Notes under the pieces: generated by a model
Seen by the model: the letters and a program-made list of their open reading frames with translations, nothing else
What the model was told of the DNA's origin: nothing
Database searches by the model: none
Made by a program: the position numbers and the translations under genes
Shown here: piece after piece, positions 54,789 through 64,000 of the stretch
How positions within the stretch are numbered: the stretch's first letter is position 1
Layout: each line of letters opens with the position of its first letter
Assembly (NCBI GenBank): GCA_026018925.1
Contig: JAKSZU010000003.1
Span: 193,295,256-193,359,255, forward strand
Length of the DNA: 64,000 nucleotides
Reading direction: 5' to 3'
From: Tupaia tana
Lineage: Eukaryota > Chordata > Mammalia > Scandentia > Tupaiidae

Positions 54789-55136
54789 TATTTATTGTTA
54801 TTTTTTAAAGTTAGTTTTTATCAAAACAAATCCTAAATTTGTAAAGTACATTTAACAATAGGCTACCTCATCTTATAGTGAGTAACTCCAAATTCATATA
54901 GTTAGGGGAATATATAAGATTTAAACTCATGTAAACTTACTACGTAGACAGGAACTCCAAATTATTCTTAGTAGTATCATGAAGTACTTCTGGATAAAGA
55001 AAATAATAATGTAAACAAAACCTCACAGGGTTCATCACACTAAGAAAATTTAACTCCCATAAACTCTTTAACAGAGAAACATATCATCTGAGTTTCTAAC
55101 TATGTGTAAACATTAGAGTTTCCCATTCCAGCCCAC
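54789..55136. other. intergenic, no feature seen
   Basis: AT-rich DNA leading up to the NSA2 retropseudogene. Confidence 0.5.
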
Positions 55137-56160
55137 ATGGGGTCTGCTTGTTGGTCTCTGAGACCTGAAAGTTGACAACTTCTTTGCATCCGGGAGGCTG
55201 CTCCTGGCAACTCTGCAGCCATCACCATGCCACAAAATGAATATATTGAATTACATCGTAAACGCTATGGATACCATTTGGATTATCATGAGAAAAAGAG
55301 AAAGAAGGAAAGTCGGGAGGCTCATTAACCTTCAAAGAAGACAAAAAAGATGATTGGTCTGAAGGCTAAACTCTATCATAAACAGCACCTTGCTGAGAAA
55401 ATACAAATGAAAAAGCCCATCAATATGCATGAAAAGAGGAACACCAAACAAAAGAATGATGAAGAGACTCCACAAGGAGCAGTACCTGTCTATCTGTTGG
55501 ACAGAGAAGGACAGTCCTGAGCTAAAGTACTTTCCAATAATGATTATACAAAAATGGGAAGTCCCTCTACCCAAAGTTCGAGCCCAGGGAGAAATAGTAT
55601 TAATAGTTATTCGAACAGGAAAGAGAAAGAAGAAGGCATGGAAAAGAATGGTTACAAAAGTCTTCTTTGTTGGAAATGGCTTTACTAGAAAACCACCTAA
55701 ATATGAAAAATTCATTAGGCCAATGGGCTTACGTTTCAAGAAGGCCCATGTAACACATCTTGAACTGAAAATCACCTTTTGCCTGCCAATACTTGGTGTA
55801 AAGAAGAATCCCTCATCCCCACTATGTACAACTTTGGGTGTTATCACCAAAGGTACTGTCATTGAGGTGAATGTGAATTGAGTTGGGCCTTGTGACACAA
55901 GGAGGCAAGGTTATTTTGGGGAAATATGCCCAAGTTAACCAGCAATCTTGAAAATGATGGATGCATAAATGCTGTATTACTGGTTTGATAGCAGTTGCAT
56001 ACAAATAACTCCTTGTAATTTTTGAAGATGATACACTAATCTGGAAAACCATCATGACTGATGTTTCTGAATATAACCAGTCTTACATGTCTGCAGTCAT
56101 CAAAAGATTATTTATTAAATTATACAAAAACATTAAAGTGGCCTGGTTTTACAAAAAAAA
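55137..56160 (+). pseudogene. NSA2: processed pseudogene of NSA2 (ribosome biogenesis factor)
   Basis: Intron-less copy of the NSA2 mRNA. The reading frame aligned to NSA2 runs 55,227-55,988, starting [16 protein letters not shown] and ending ENDGCINAVLLV-stop. Blocks such as [11 protein letters not shown] and [15 protein letters not shown] are intact. NSA2 (TINP1) normally acts in 60S ribosome maturation in the nucleolus. Damage: an early TAA (about 55,326) in place of Glu, a single-base shift near 55,532, loss of about 20 bp at the KQKRKEKAGK stretch, and further small indels near the end. The 5' leader, 3' UTR, ATTAAA at 56,132-56,137 and a short A run at 56,152-56,160 show an mRNA origin. 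No clear target duplication found. Confidence 0.93.
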
Positions 56161-57008
56161 TAGAGGATATATTTATAAGCATATGTATTTATGTAAATCA
56201 AGGATGTTCTTTTTCTGTAAGTTCCACTATTGCTAACAGTGCCATAATATTTTATAGTCACCAAGTAAAAGAAAGAGGATAATATAAAGCACTATAGTCA
56301 TTGCAGCCTATCAGACCAGGATAACTTGACGGCTTTACATGAACAGTTACACTGCTGCTCATCATACTCTGTTAGACTTTCAGACAGTTCATTTCGACTT
56401 TGATTTGTTGGGTATATGAACTTCCGTTTGGGCTTTCAAGCCGTTTCAACTGATTTGACAGGAGCACAGGAGACTTCTGCTTTTAATTTAAAGCCAATGA
56501 TGAAAGAAATGGTCAATAAGATTTTTCTACTTGCAACATTGGTTTTCTTGACTGCCTTTTGCTATGATCGGACACATTTATTGTTCTCTGAGAAAGAGTA
56601 AGGTAAGACTAATTTATCACAGATACTTGCAGCAGAATATAAAGAGGGCCCTCTGTGTTATCTCAAGAATTTTCATCAATTAAGAGAGAGTGAAGCAATG
56701 AAAATTGATGTTCCTATAAATATGCTGATTTTGTTTCCATCAAGTAAATTCAGAAACCCTACCAATTTAAAAAAAAAAAGATTTTAATCTTTGTCAATTT
56801 TGTAACTTATGCTAGTCAAGGTGATAAAGGGAAGAGTCATAAAAAATTTCCACAGATACAGCAAAGAACATCAAGATTATTTTATCTGGGTCACACTAAG
56901 GATCATAAATATTTTTTTCTTGAAGCTATTAGTCAATACTGCTTATGGACATATCTCAGATTATATCAGGTAAGGTAGCCTCAATTGCACTTCAGAATTT
57001 GCAAGTTA
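56161..57008. other. unassigned DNA downstream of the NSA2 pseudogene
   Basis: Contains an open stretch of 61 codons (56,416-56,601) and another conceptual stretch around 56,620-56,790 that I do not recognise. No splice or homology evidence supports a gene. Confidence 0.4.
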
Positions 57009-57274
57009 GGGACCAGCAGTTAGCGTAATGGCTATGTCGCTGGACTCCCACGTAGTCGACCGCGGTTTGAGTCCCAGACCCGGTGGCTTAAACTCACGCC
57101 GGGCGCGTGTGCGTGTGTGCCCAAGATCCCGAGAGGAGAATGGAGGAGAAGGGATTGCGGCATGGCCATCCCCTCGGGGGTGATTTCTCGCTTTCTATCT
57201 CTCTGTTTCTGTCTGTCTGGCAAGCGCATGCGCCCTACAGCAAAAACCTCTCCAAAAAAAAAAAAAAAAAAAAG
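57009..57274 (+). mobile_element. tRNA-derived SINE, long type, young copy
   Basis: Near-consensus copy: box A TAGCGTAATGG (57,021-57,031), box B GGTTTGAGTCC (57,064-57,074), about 19-A tail. The target duplication AGAATTTGCAAGTTAGGG appears on both sides (the right copy starts at about 57,274). Confidence 0.93.
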
Positions 57275-57460
57275 AATTTGCAAGTTAGGGATGTGTCCAC
57301 TGAAAATAAATGCATTAAACATTAAACAAACAAGCAAACAAAAAACCCCTCTCTTCAGTGTCCCTTTTCATAAATACCAATGAAATTAGCAATATTATTG
57401 TTATATCTATCAGCTTAGCATTCTGAATCACATACTTTTGACATAAAAATATCACGCCCT

Positions 57461-57706
57461 GGAGGCCAGCAGGTGGCACAGTGATTAAGGCACTGGACTC
57501 CCACACGGCCAACCACAGTTTGAGTCTCGGACCTGGTGGCTTGAAACTCACACCAGACGTATGTGCATGCATACCCAAAATCACAAGAGAAGAATGGAGG
57601 AGAAGGGATTGGAGTGTAGCTGTCCTCCCTAAGGATGATGCCTCACTTTTGTCTCTCTGTCTCTGGCAAGCATACACACCCTATAACAAAAATCTCTTTT
57701 AAAAAA
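57461..57706 (+). mobile_element. tRNA-derived SINE, older head variant
   Basis: GAGGCCAGCAGGTGGCACAG, GTGATTAAGGCACTGGACTC, box B GTTTGAGTCTC, a complete body, and CTATAACAAAAATCTC. It keeps the TTAAGG head motif of the older subfamily. Confidence 0.85.
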
Positions 57707-57711
57707 TCAGG

Positions 57712-58105
57712 CTCTTGTCTTTTCTCCCATATGAAGGATAATCTTGCTGGGTACAGTATTCTCGGATGAAATTGCTTTTCTCTTAACACTTTGAATATAT
57801 TTTCACATTCTTTCCTTTCTCACGTTGTTTCCAATGAGCAGTCTGCTGAGATAAACAAAACCTGAAAGAATTTACCAGCTCCAGACCAGATCTCCAAGAA
57901 GTACTCAAGGGAGTGCTATGTCAGTAAAATTAAATGTAGTCACACAGAAATCAGAGTTCAAAAACTAAGAAAATGGCCAACTTAATCGTAGGGACAAGAC
58001 TGGAGTTGAATATTATATTATATCCCAGAATTCAATTGGGAAGATCAAACCACACAGAAGATAAAGTACATGATACTGAACTGGTGAAATAGCATTCTGT
58101 GTCTT
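57712..58105. mobile_element. old L1 ORF1 fragment with 5' inversion
   Basis: 57,712-57,850 is ORF1 on the reverse strand (reverse reading: KVLREKQFHPRILYPARLSF then IWEK). From about 57,852 the forward strand continues ORF1 just after that point (DKQNLKEFTSSRPDLQEVLK) through the ORF1 end into a decayed ORF2 start (MANLIVGT). The two halves meet head to head as in twin-primed L1 insertions. Confidence 0.72.
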
Positions 58106-58319
58106 TTGACTAAAATAGTGCTGCTTTTCTTCTAGGCTTCTTTGTCTGATTTTAAGAGTTTTTCTCCTGTCTTGAGCTGTCAATAGGTTCATGTACCTAC
58201 TATTTGAACAGAATATTAACCTGTTTCCAGGCTTTAAGTTTTAAGCAAATTTCCTTACCAATTCAAAACTGCTTTTCTTGAAATTACCAGCTGAACTTGC
58301 TATTGAAAGTAGTTAGATT

Positions 58320-58430
58320 ATGTAAGAAATTGTGGGATCAATACAATGTGGGGAGAAAAGGAATGGAAGACAACTGTAGACACCAGAGATAGGGTGAGAA
58401 GAGGGTACGAAAGGGCAGAGGGTCAGACAT

Positions 58431-58506
<76 letters not shown>

Positions 58507-58920
58507 GTATGTATATATATATATAAAATTTAAAAAATTTTTAAAAATTTGATATGTAAAGTAAATGTTTGTGGAAAATGAATAAATAATAAATGGAAAA
58601 AAGAAAAAATATATAAAATATATGCAATAAAATAAAAATGTTTAAAAAAAGTAAAGAAAAAACTCACACACACAAAAGTATTTCGTGTTAGGTAAATTAT
58701 CTTTACAAGCCAAATGATATATAGTGATTGAATGTTTAAAACTCATGAGTATTAAAAAATAATAATAATATGAAAAACTATTTGATGATGATGAGGAGGA
58801 TGGTAATGTCTTTTTCTTGACTGATATGCATGCTGGAAAAATAAATCTTAAACACTGTATATCCATATACATAATATGTGATTAAATGTAATATAAAATA
58901 TATAATAAAAAAGAATAATC
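58320..58920 (+). mobile_element. L1 3' UTR remnants around a microsatellite
   Basis: 58,330-58,437 (ACACCAGAGATAGGGTGAGA...) and 58,770-58,915 (GATGGTAATGTCTTTTTCTT, ATGTGATTAAATGTAATATA) match L1 3' UTR sequence of the 37.2-kb kind. AT/AC repeats and A-rich sequence lie between them. Confidence 0.55.
58439..58527. repeat. (AT)n(AC)n microsatellite
   Basis: About 16 AT units, then about 15 AC units, then ATATGTATGTATATATATAT. It sits in the tail region of an L1 fragment. Confidence 0.95.
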
Positions 58921-61074
58921 AAAAAAGAAAAAAATATCTGACCTCTAGAATAAACACAAGTTTAGTGCAAAGTTTCAAGCAAGTAAATTGATTTGCTTAT
59001 TAAAAATCTATACATTATTCAATTGACTGGCTGGAACATATTGCCAACTACAACAGAGTAATTAGAATGTCATTTTAAAGCTTATTATTGATAACTATCC
59101 ATTCTTTTTTTTTTTCGCTAGATACAAGGTCAATGTAAAAACTAACTGTACCTCCTACATATGCCAGCAGCGATTTAGAAAACTTAATTTAATAATAAAT
59201 TATTTGTACCAGAATTGATAAAACAATGTTTATAGGAATAAATTGAACAAAATTTACTGAAGACATCTACCCAAAACTTTACCACTACTGAGATTAATTA
59301 TCTAAATGAAAATACACCACGTTTGTAGATTGAATGACAGGTGAGAATGGGATGCAATGAATGAGAAGAAAGTTCTATAGACAATTCTCTGTGGAAAAGT
59401 TACAGTGTTCTAGGAATTCCCTGAGGGAACACTTTAGACTTGGGAAGTCAACAAAGGTACCTGTCAGAAGAAAGTGAGTAATTAGTACCTCCTAGTTCTG
59501 AAACAGTAAGAAATAAGACAGTTTCAGTTAGAGGAAAGAGCAAAAGCTCTGAAGCAAGAAACATCAAGAGGTTAAGAGACAGTACCATGTTTGGAGAAGA
59601 AAAAACTGCTTGGTTTGCTTGGAAAGTAGTGTTTGAAGGAGACCTGGCATTAGATGGCCTCTAAGTAGGAATAACATCACAAAGAACATTATAAATTTAG
59701 TAAGTAGTTTTAGCTTTAACATGACAATTAATGCTTTAGGAGGGACAGTTGCTTGATAAAAATTTCCAGTGAAGAAATAAAACTGTAGGGGCATGAAACC
59801 CCAGTCTGGAATCTGTAGTAAGCTAGGTAAGAAGCTAAGTAGAAACAGAAAGGAAATTTGGTGGTAGTGGAAATGGGATAGTAGTAATGCAGAAAGAGTT
59901 GGAAAGATTCAAGATATTTTTCAGAAGCAGAATAATCAGGACTTGGCCATGAAAAGGCTATGGTGTTGAAGACTGTAGAGAGTTCAGGATGAAAACAGGG
60001 ATGATGCATAGAATGACAGAAAGAAATATGACCACTTCCTTCAGCTCTTACTTCACTTCAAAACTGGCAAATCCATAGGTCAAGGACTCATAGGATGCAT
60101 TCTTAGTGTCAATTTTCTTGTTAATAGTTCCTAAATTCTTCATGTATAGAACCAAGTACGATTACCTGCCCTTCATTTTGGCATGAATATAAATAACTTG
60201 CTTCACATTTTATAGACTTGATCATTGTATAGAGCACTTTCATATTCATAATTTTTGTATCATAGGCAAATGTTCTAAACTTGGTAGTACACAAATGATG
60301 TCCTCACCAAATCAATGAATAGGATGAGTCTTGGCAAGTGTAGCTACTTGACCAGATGACACATCTAGTAAGCAATAAAGCCTGGGCTTCAAACATAGAT
60401 TGTTCATCTCTATGAGCAAATTTCCTCCCCAAAACATCCTGACCCTCCAAATGTTATATTGTTAGTATAAAGGGATTATAATTAGGTATATTTACCATCT
60501 GACACTACTACATAAATAAAATGAAATTGAAAAACATTAGACTAATTGCAGAAGATTAATTTAGCCTTTCTGAGAACACAAGTTTCTCATTTCTACAATG
60601 AGAAAAATTTGCCTAAAGTGTAGGAAGATGACATTAAATAGGACTAACTATAACTAATAGAAATGTTAAGTTGTTTAAGCTAAGAATGGGAGATACTTTC
60701 AATTTTAGGAATTGGTCAAGGTGGCTTTAGAGACAGCAGAACCTAAGAATCTCATGTCAGCAAGCTTCTCTCTTTGATACTGGCGTCTCTATTTTGGCTT
60801 TATTGAGTGTGTGTTTCTTCCTTAAGCAGTAATCGTGACCCTAATGTCTAAGTTTACATCTTCAGATGTAGGAGAAAGGGGGCTTTCTTACCATCTCTAG
60901 ATAGAAAATTTTGGAGAAGGACTCTACCTAGTTCCCTACCACAATCTGCCAGATTTGATGCTGCTTATGTTTTGGATATTGACTCAACATCTTTCAGTAT
61001 GTAGGTTTTTCTTTCTTTTTTTTTTCCCCTCCTGAAGTATCTTCTATGTACTTTTTATGTCTTTATGTCTTTCT
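58921..61074. other. intergenic, with traces of ancient repeats
   Basis: About 59,480-59,730 (AGAGGAAAGAGCAAAAGCTC, CTGAAGCAAGAAACATCAAG) resembles the same ancient repeat group as 63.1 kb. About 60,330-60,400 looks like the end of a MIR. No gene recognised. Confidence 0.4.
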
Positions 61075-61349
61075 TTTTTTATTTATTTTTATTTTATTTT
61101 TGAGAGGTTTTTGCTATAGGGCACGTGTGCTCGCCAGACAGAGAGAGACAAAGAGACAGAAAGTGAGAAATCACTCCCCAGGGGGGATGGCCACACTGCA
61201 ATCCCTTCTCCTCCATTCTCCTCTCAGGATCTTGGGCACGCATGCACACGCGCCCAGCGTGAGTTTTAAGCCACCGGGTCCGGGACACGAACCACGGTTG
61301 ACTACATGGGAGTCCAGCGACATAGCCATTACGCTAACTGCTGGTCCCA
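61075..61349 (-). mobile_element. tRNA-derived SINE, long type, young copy
   Basis: Reverse strand, near consensus: GAGAGGTTTTTGCTATAGGG ... GCTAACTGCTGGTCCC. The target duplication ATGTCTTTCTT lies on both sides. The tail is (TTTA)-rich in this orientation. Confidence 0.92.
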
Positions 61350-61920
61350 TGTCTTTCTTATGATACATTACCTTGCTCTATCCATGAAGATTTAGAATGT
61401 ATGCTACTATGCTACCTGAGGGCAATGTTCTTGCTATACCAAAACCACTTACTAAATTTACAATGTTCACAATGTTTTGTGTAGTAATTTCTGAATAAAT
61501 ACTTGATGAATAAATATTACAACTAAAGCGATCTTATGGATCACCAAGTTTTGTTCTCAGTGTTGATGGCAAGTCCATTAGTCTGGGGAGAACCTTATCC
61601 TGTACTCAGAAGGGCCTCTCTTTCAATTCTAAACAGTAAGAGGAGAGAACTTAATAATGCACACACATCTAACCGAGTACACTCTTCAGAAGGTACAGGA
61701 GGTAAATCTCAAAAGGAAATTCAGTTCCTGACATATTTTTATCATATGATATAAATCCAACAACTTCCATAGCATTTTTGTGATCAAGCAAAATCTGGTG
61801 CCATTGTCCTTCCCTTTCTCCACATCCTAATTGTTTCTTTTTCAACTGCTGAAATAATCAATATGATAGATAAGGCATGATATAAGTATTTAATAAAATC
61901 CCTTTAGATATAAGGTTTTT
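61350..61920. other. intergenic, no feature seen
   Basis: Unassigned DNA. Confidence 0.45.
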
Positions 61921-62198
61921 AGGGATCAGCAGTTGGCGGAATGGCTATGTTGCTGGACTCTGATGTAGTCGACTGCAGTTTGAGTCCCGGACCCGGTGGC
62001 TTAAACTCACAATGGGTGCTTGTGTGTGAGTTCCTAGGATCCCAGGAGGAGAATGGAGGTGAAGGGATTGTGGCATGGCCATCCCTCCTGGCGGGTGCTT
62101 TCTCGCTTTCTGTCTCTCTGTCTCTGTCTTTCTGGCAAGCACATGCGACCTATAGCACAAACCTCACAGAAAAAAAAAAAAAAAAAAAAAAAAAAAGA
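61921..62198 (+). mobile_element. tRNA-derived SINE, long type
   Basis: GGGATCAGCAGTTGGCGGAA head, box B AGTTTGAGTCCC, a complete body, a CTCACAG end and about 27 A. The likely target duplication ATAAGGTTTTTA / AGAAGGTTTTTA is imperfect. Confidence 0.9.
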
Positions 62199-62206
62199 AA
62201 GAAGGT

Positions 62207-62847
62207 TTTTACAACATACTTTACTGTACTCAACGATTTTCTGATAGGTATGCAGTAGGAGGAAGGGGGCATAATTATGACTGATATGCTGTTGAGAAAT
62301 GTTCTTTAATTTCAATAGTAGGAGAAAGAGCAAGCAATATGAGTGAAGGAAGTAAAATAGGAGACCCTTTAGGGTTCCTCCGTAATCCTGTGATAATATC
62401 AATTTCTATAGACAAAGATTTAGGATATATGTAGAAAAAAATGAGATCTAATTCTTTAAATTTGCAGGCTTTTAGAAAAGTTATGAATATTTGTTATTAT
62501 AAAAACTCTTTGCAGAATAACAATAGATAAACTGGGATAACTAAGCATCACTAATTCCTGACACTGCAGTTAGCCTAAGCAATGCAAGTTCAGGAGAAAG
62601 ACTTGGGGAAGTAAAAGATCAAAAGCAATGAAAAACTAAGATTAAGAAAAGGTAGTGCACACCTCTATCTAAAAACAGGTAGGCTTCAAAAAAGAAGCAA
62701 TTTTCTGTCTCTGTTAAATGAATCCTGTGAATCAAATTTACACAGAGTCTTTGCTCAAAGCATACAAAATATATCCCAAGAAATTATTACTGGCCTGAGA
62801 TTGGTTGATTCAGTCTTTTAAAGACATTCATTAAGAGTCTTCTGTAT
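62207..62847. other. intergenic, no feature seen
   Basis: Unassigned DNA. Confidence 0.45.
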
Positions 62848-63111
62848 GGGAGCAGCAGTTAGTGTAATGGCTATGTCGCTGAACTCCCATGTAGTTGACC
62901 ACGGTTCAAATCCTGGACCAGGTGGCTTAAACTCAAGCTGGGTGCATGTGCATGTGTGCCTAAGATCCTGAGAGGAGAATGGAGGAAAAGGGATTGTGGT
63001 GTGGCCATCCCCCCTGGGGGGTGATTTCTCGTTTTCTGTCTCTCTGTCTCTCTCTGTCTCTCTGGTGAGCACATGTGCCCTGTAGCAAAAACCTCTCCAA
63101 AAAAAAACAAA
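62848..63111 (+). mobile_element. tRNA-derived SINE, long type
   Basis: GGGAGCAGCAGTTAGTGTAA head, box B GGTTCAAATCC, a complete body and tail. The target duplication AAGAGTCTTCTGTAT (62,832) / AAGAATCTTCTGTAT (63,112) flanks it. Confidence 0.92.
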
Positions 63112-63134
63112 AAAGAATCTTCTGTATGCTAAAC

Positions 63135-63445
63135 ATTGCTTTTGGTGCTCAGGATAGATCAGTAAATACAGTAAGCAAAGAGTTCTGACCTTCTGGAGCT
63201 TATATTGTTGTGAGGGAAAACAGACAATCAGAAAAAAATCCTAACAAAAATGAAAGAATATGATGTAATAGAAGGTAGAAATTATATGGAAAGGGAAAGG
63301 AGATCAGGTGAAGGGGAGTCAGGAGTTCTGTGCTATATTAAATACACTGTCGGGTGGACTCATTGGGGAAGTGAGGTTTGAGCAAAGACTTGAAGGAACT
63401 GAGTAGTAAGCCAAGCTGTTGTTGAATTGCAAGTCTCAATGTGTT
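63135..63445 (+). mobile_element. ancient mammalian interspersed repeat
   Basis: CTTTTGGTGCTCAGGATAGA, CTTCTGGAGCTTATATTGTT, TTTGAGCAAAGACTTGAAGG and AACTGAGTAGTAAGCCAAGC form the order of a widespread old repeat. I do not assign a family name. Confidence 0.5.
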
Positions 63446-63639
63446 TTTAAACTCTTAAGAAGCTCAGGCATTAAATACGGTAAAAATAATTTTGGCCCTG
63501 GAAATGAGAATATCTGATTCTAGGTATTTATTCTACTTATATGTGTAATTGTGCTCCTCAATTTTTTAAAATTAGATTGATTCCTAGTTTTCTCGTCTGT
63601 AAAGTAAATAAATGATGTTAATTTCACCATATAGGAATT

Positions 63640-64000
63640 TTTTTTACCATATAATAAACTTTTATTTTAGAATAAATTTAGTTTACGGAGAAGTTTCAAA
63701 GATAGTACAGAGTTCTCATATACCTCACTCAGAGTTTTTCTTATTATTAACATCTTACATGAATATGGTCTAATTGCCATAATTAATTAACTGGTATTGA
63801 TGCATTATCACTAGGCAACACTTATTTCAGATATCCCTTAATTTTTAACTAATGTTCTTTTTCTGTCCAAAAAGCTCATTCAAAATACCACATTGCATTT
63901 CATCTCATATGCTCTGGGACTCCTCTTGACTGACAGTTTTTCAGACATCCCTGGTTATTTTTATGACCTTGACAATAACTTGATCAATCCTTTTGTAGAA
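63640..64000. mobile_element. ancient L1-type repeat running off the window
   Basis: AGTTTCAAAGATAGTACAGA, TTCTCATATACCTCACTCAG, TTAACATCTTACATGAATAT, TACCACATTGCATTTCATCT, TGACCTTGACAATAACTTGA follow a known old mammalian repeat which I associate with L1M. No frame. Continues past the end. Confidence 0.5.

Noticed and set aside
55429-55881. A 150-codon open frame with strong similarity to NSA2
   Set aside because: It lies within an intron-less copy that has an earlier stop, indels and an mRNA-like 3' end. It is a processed pseudogene, not a gene.

Overview
The window is nuclear DNA of a placental mammal. It contains no intact host protein-coding gene. What can be read is mostly layered retrotransposon DNA: about 40 tRNA-derived SINEs, one nearly full-length young LINE-1 (L1), many older L1 pieces, an L2 fragment, MIR-like stretches, hAT and mariner MITEs, a few fossil LTRs, and one processed pseudogene of the host gene NSA2. 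MER5-type elements, L2, MIR and MaLR LTRs point to a eutherian. A tRNA/7SL composite at about 28.3 kb points to Euarchontoglires. The absence of Alu and B1/B2, together with an abundant tRNA-derived SINE of about 250 bp, makes a colugo (Dermoptera) my best guess, at low confidence.

Layout. 0-13 kb: SINEs set in old antisense L1 sequence. 13-19.7 kb: mostly single-copy-looking DNA with a few L1 ends, a mariner-type MITE and SINEs. 19.7-21.3 kb: an inverted duplication of about 220 bp, one arm split by a SINE. 21-31 kb: quiet intergenic DNA with a MaLR LTR, an hAT MITE and the tRNA/7SL composite. 31-38.6 kb: a mosaic of old L1 pieces with SINEs and MITEs nested in them. 38.6-45.6 kb: the young L1. 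45.6-54 kb: SINEs, MER5, L2 and a class II solo LTR. 55.1-56.2 kb: the NSA2 retropseudogene. 57-64 kb: SINEs, a twin-primed L1 scrap and old repeats.

The main object is the L1 at 38,603-45,609. It sits inside an ancient L1, is flanked by a 19-bp target duplication, and ends in a 37-A tail that follows a canonical AATAAA. That tail lies about 460 bp beyond the L1's own 3' end, so the insertion carries a 3' transduction. Its 5' UTR is a tandem array of about 129-bp monomers. Every third monomer carries an extra 102-105 bp with GT at the left edge, a branch-point-like TTAAC, a C/T tract and AG at the right edge. Removing exactly GT...AG gives, base for base, the junction seen in the other four full monomers. 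The array therefore looks like a mixture of intron-containing and already-spliced promoter units, and this is the most unusual thing in the window.

The L1 copy itself is damaged: ORF1 has one frameshift and two in-frame stops, and ORF2 has one in-frame stop. No host operon or pathway can be assembled here. The elements relate to one another only by nesting, which gives relative ages: old L1, MER5 and MITEs first, then SINEs, then the youngest SINEs and the L1.
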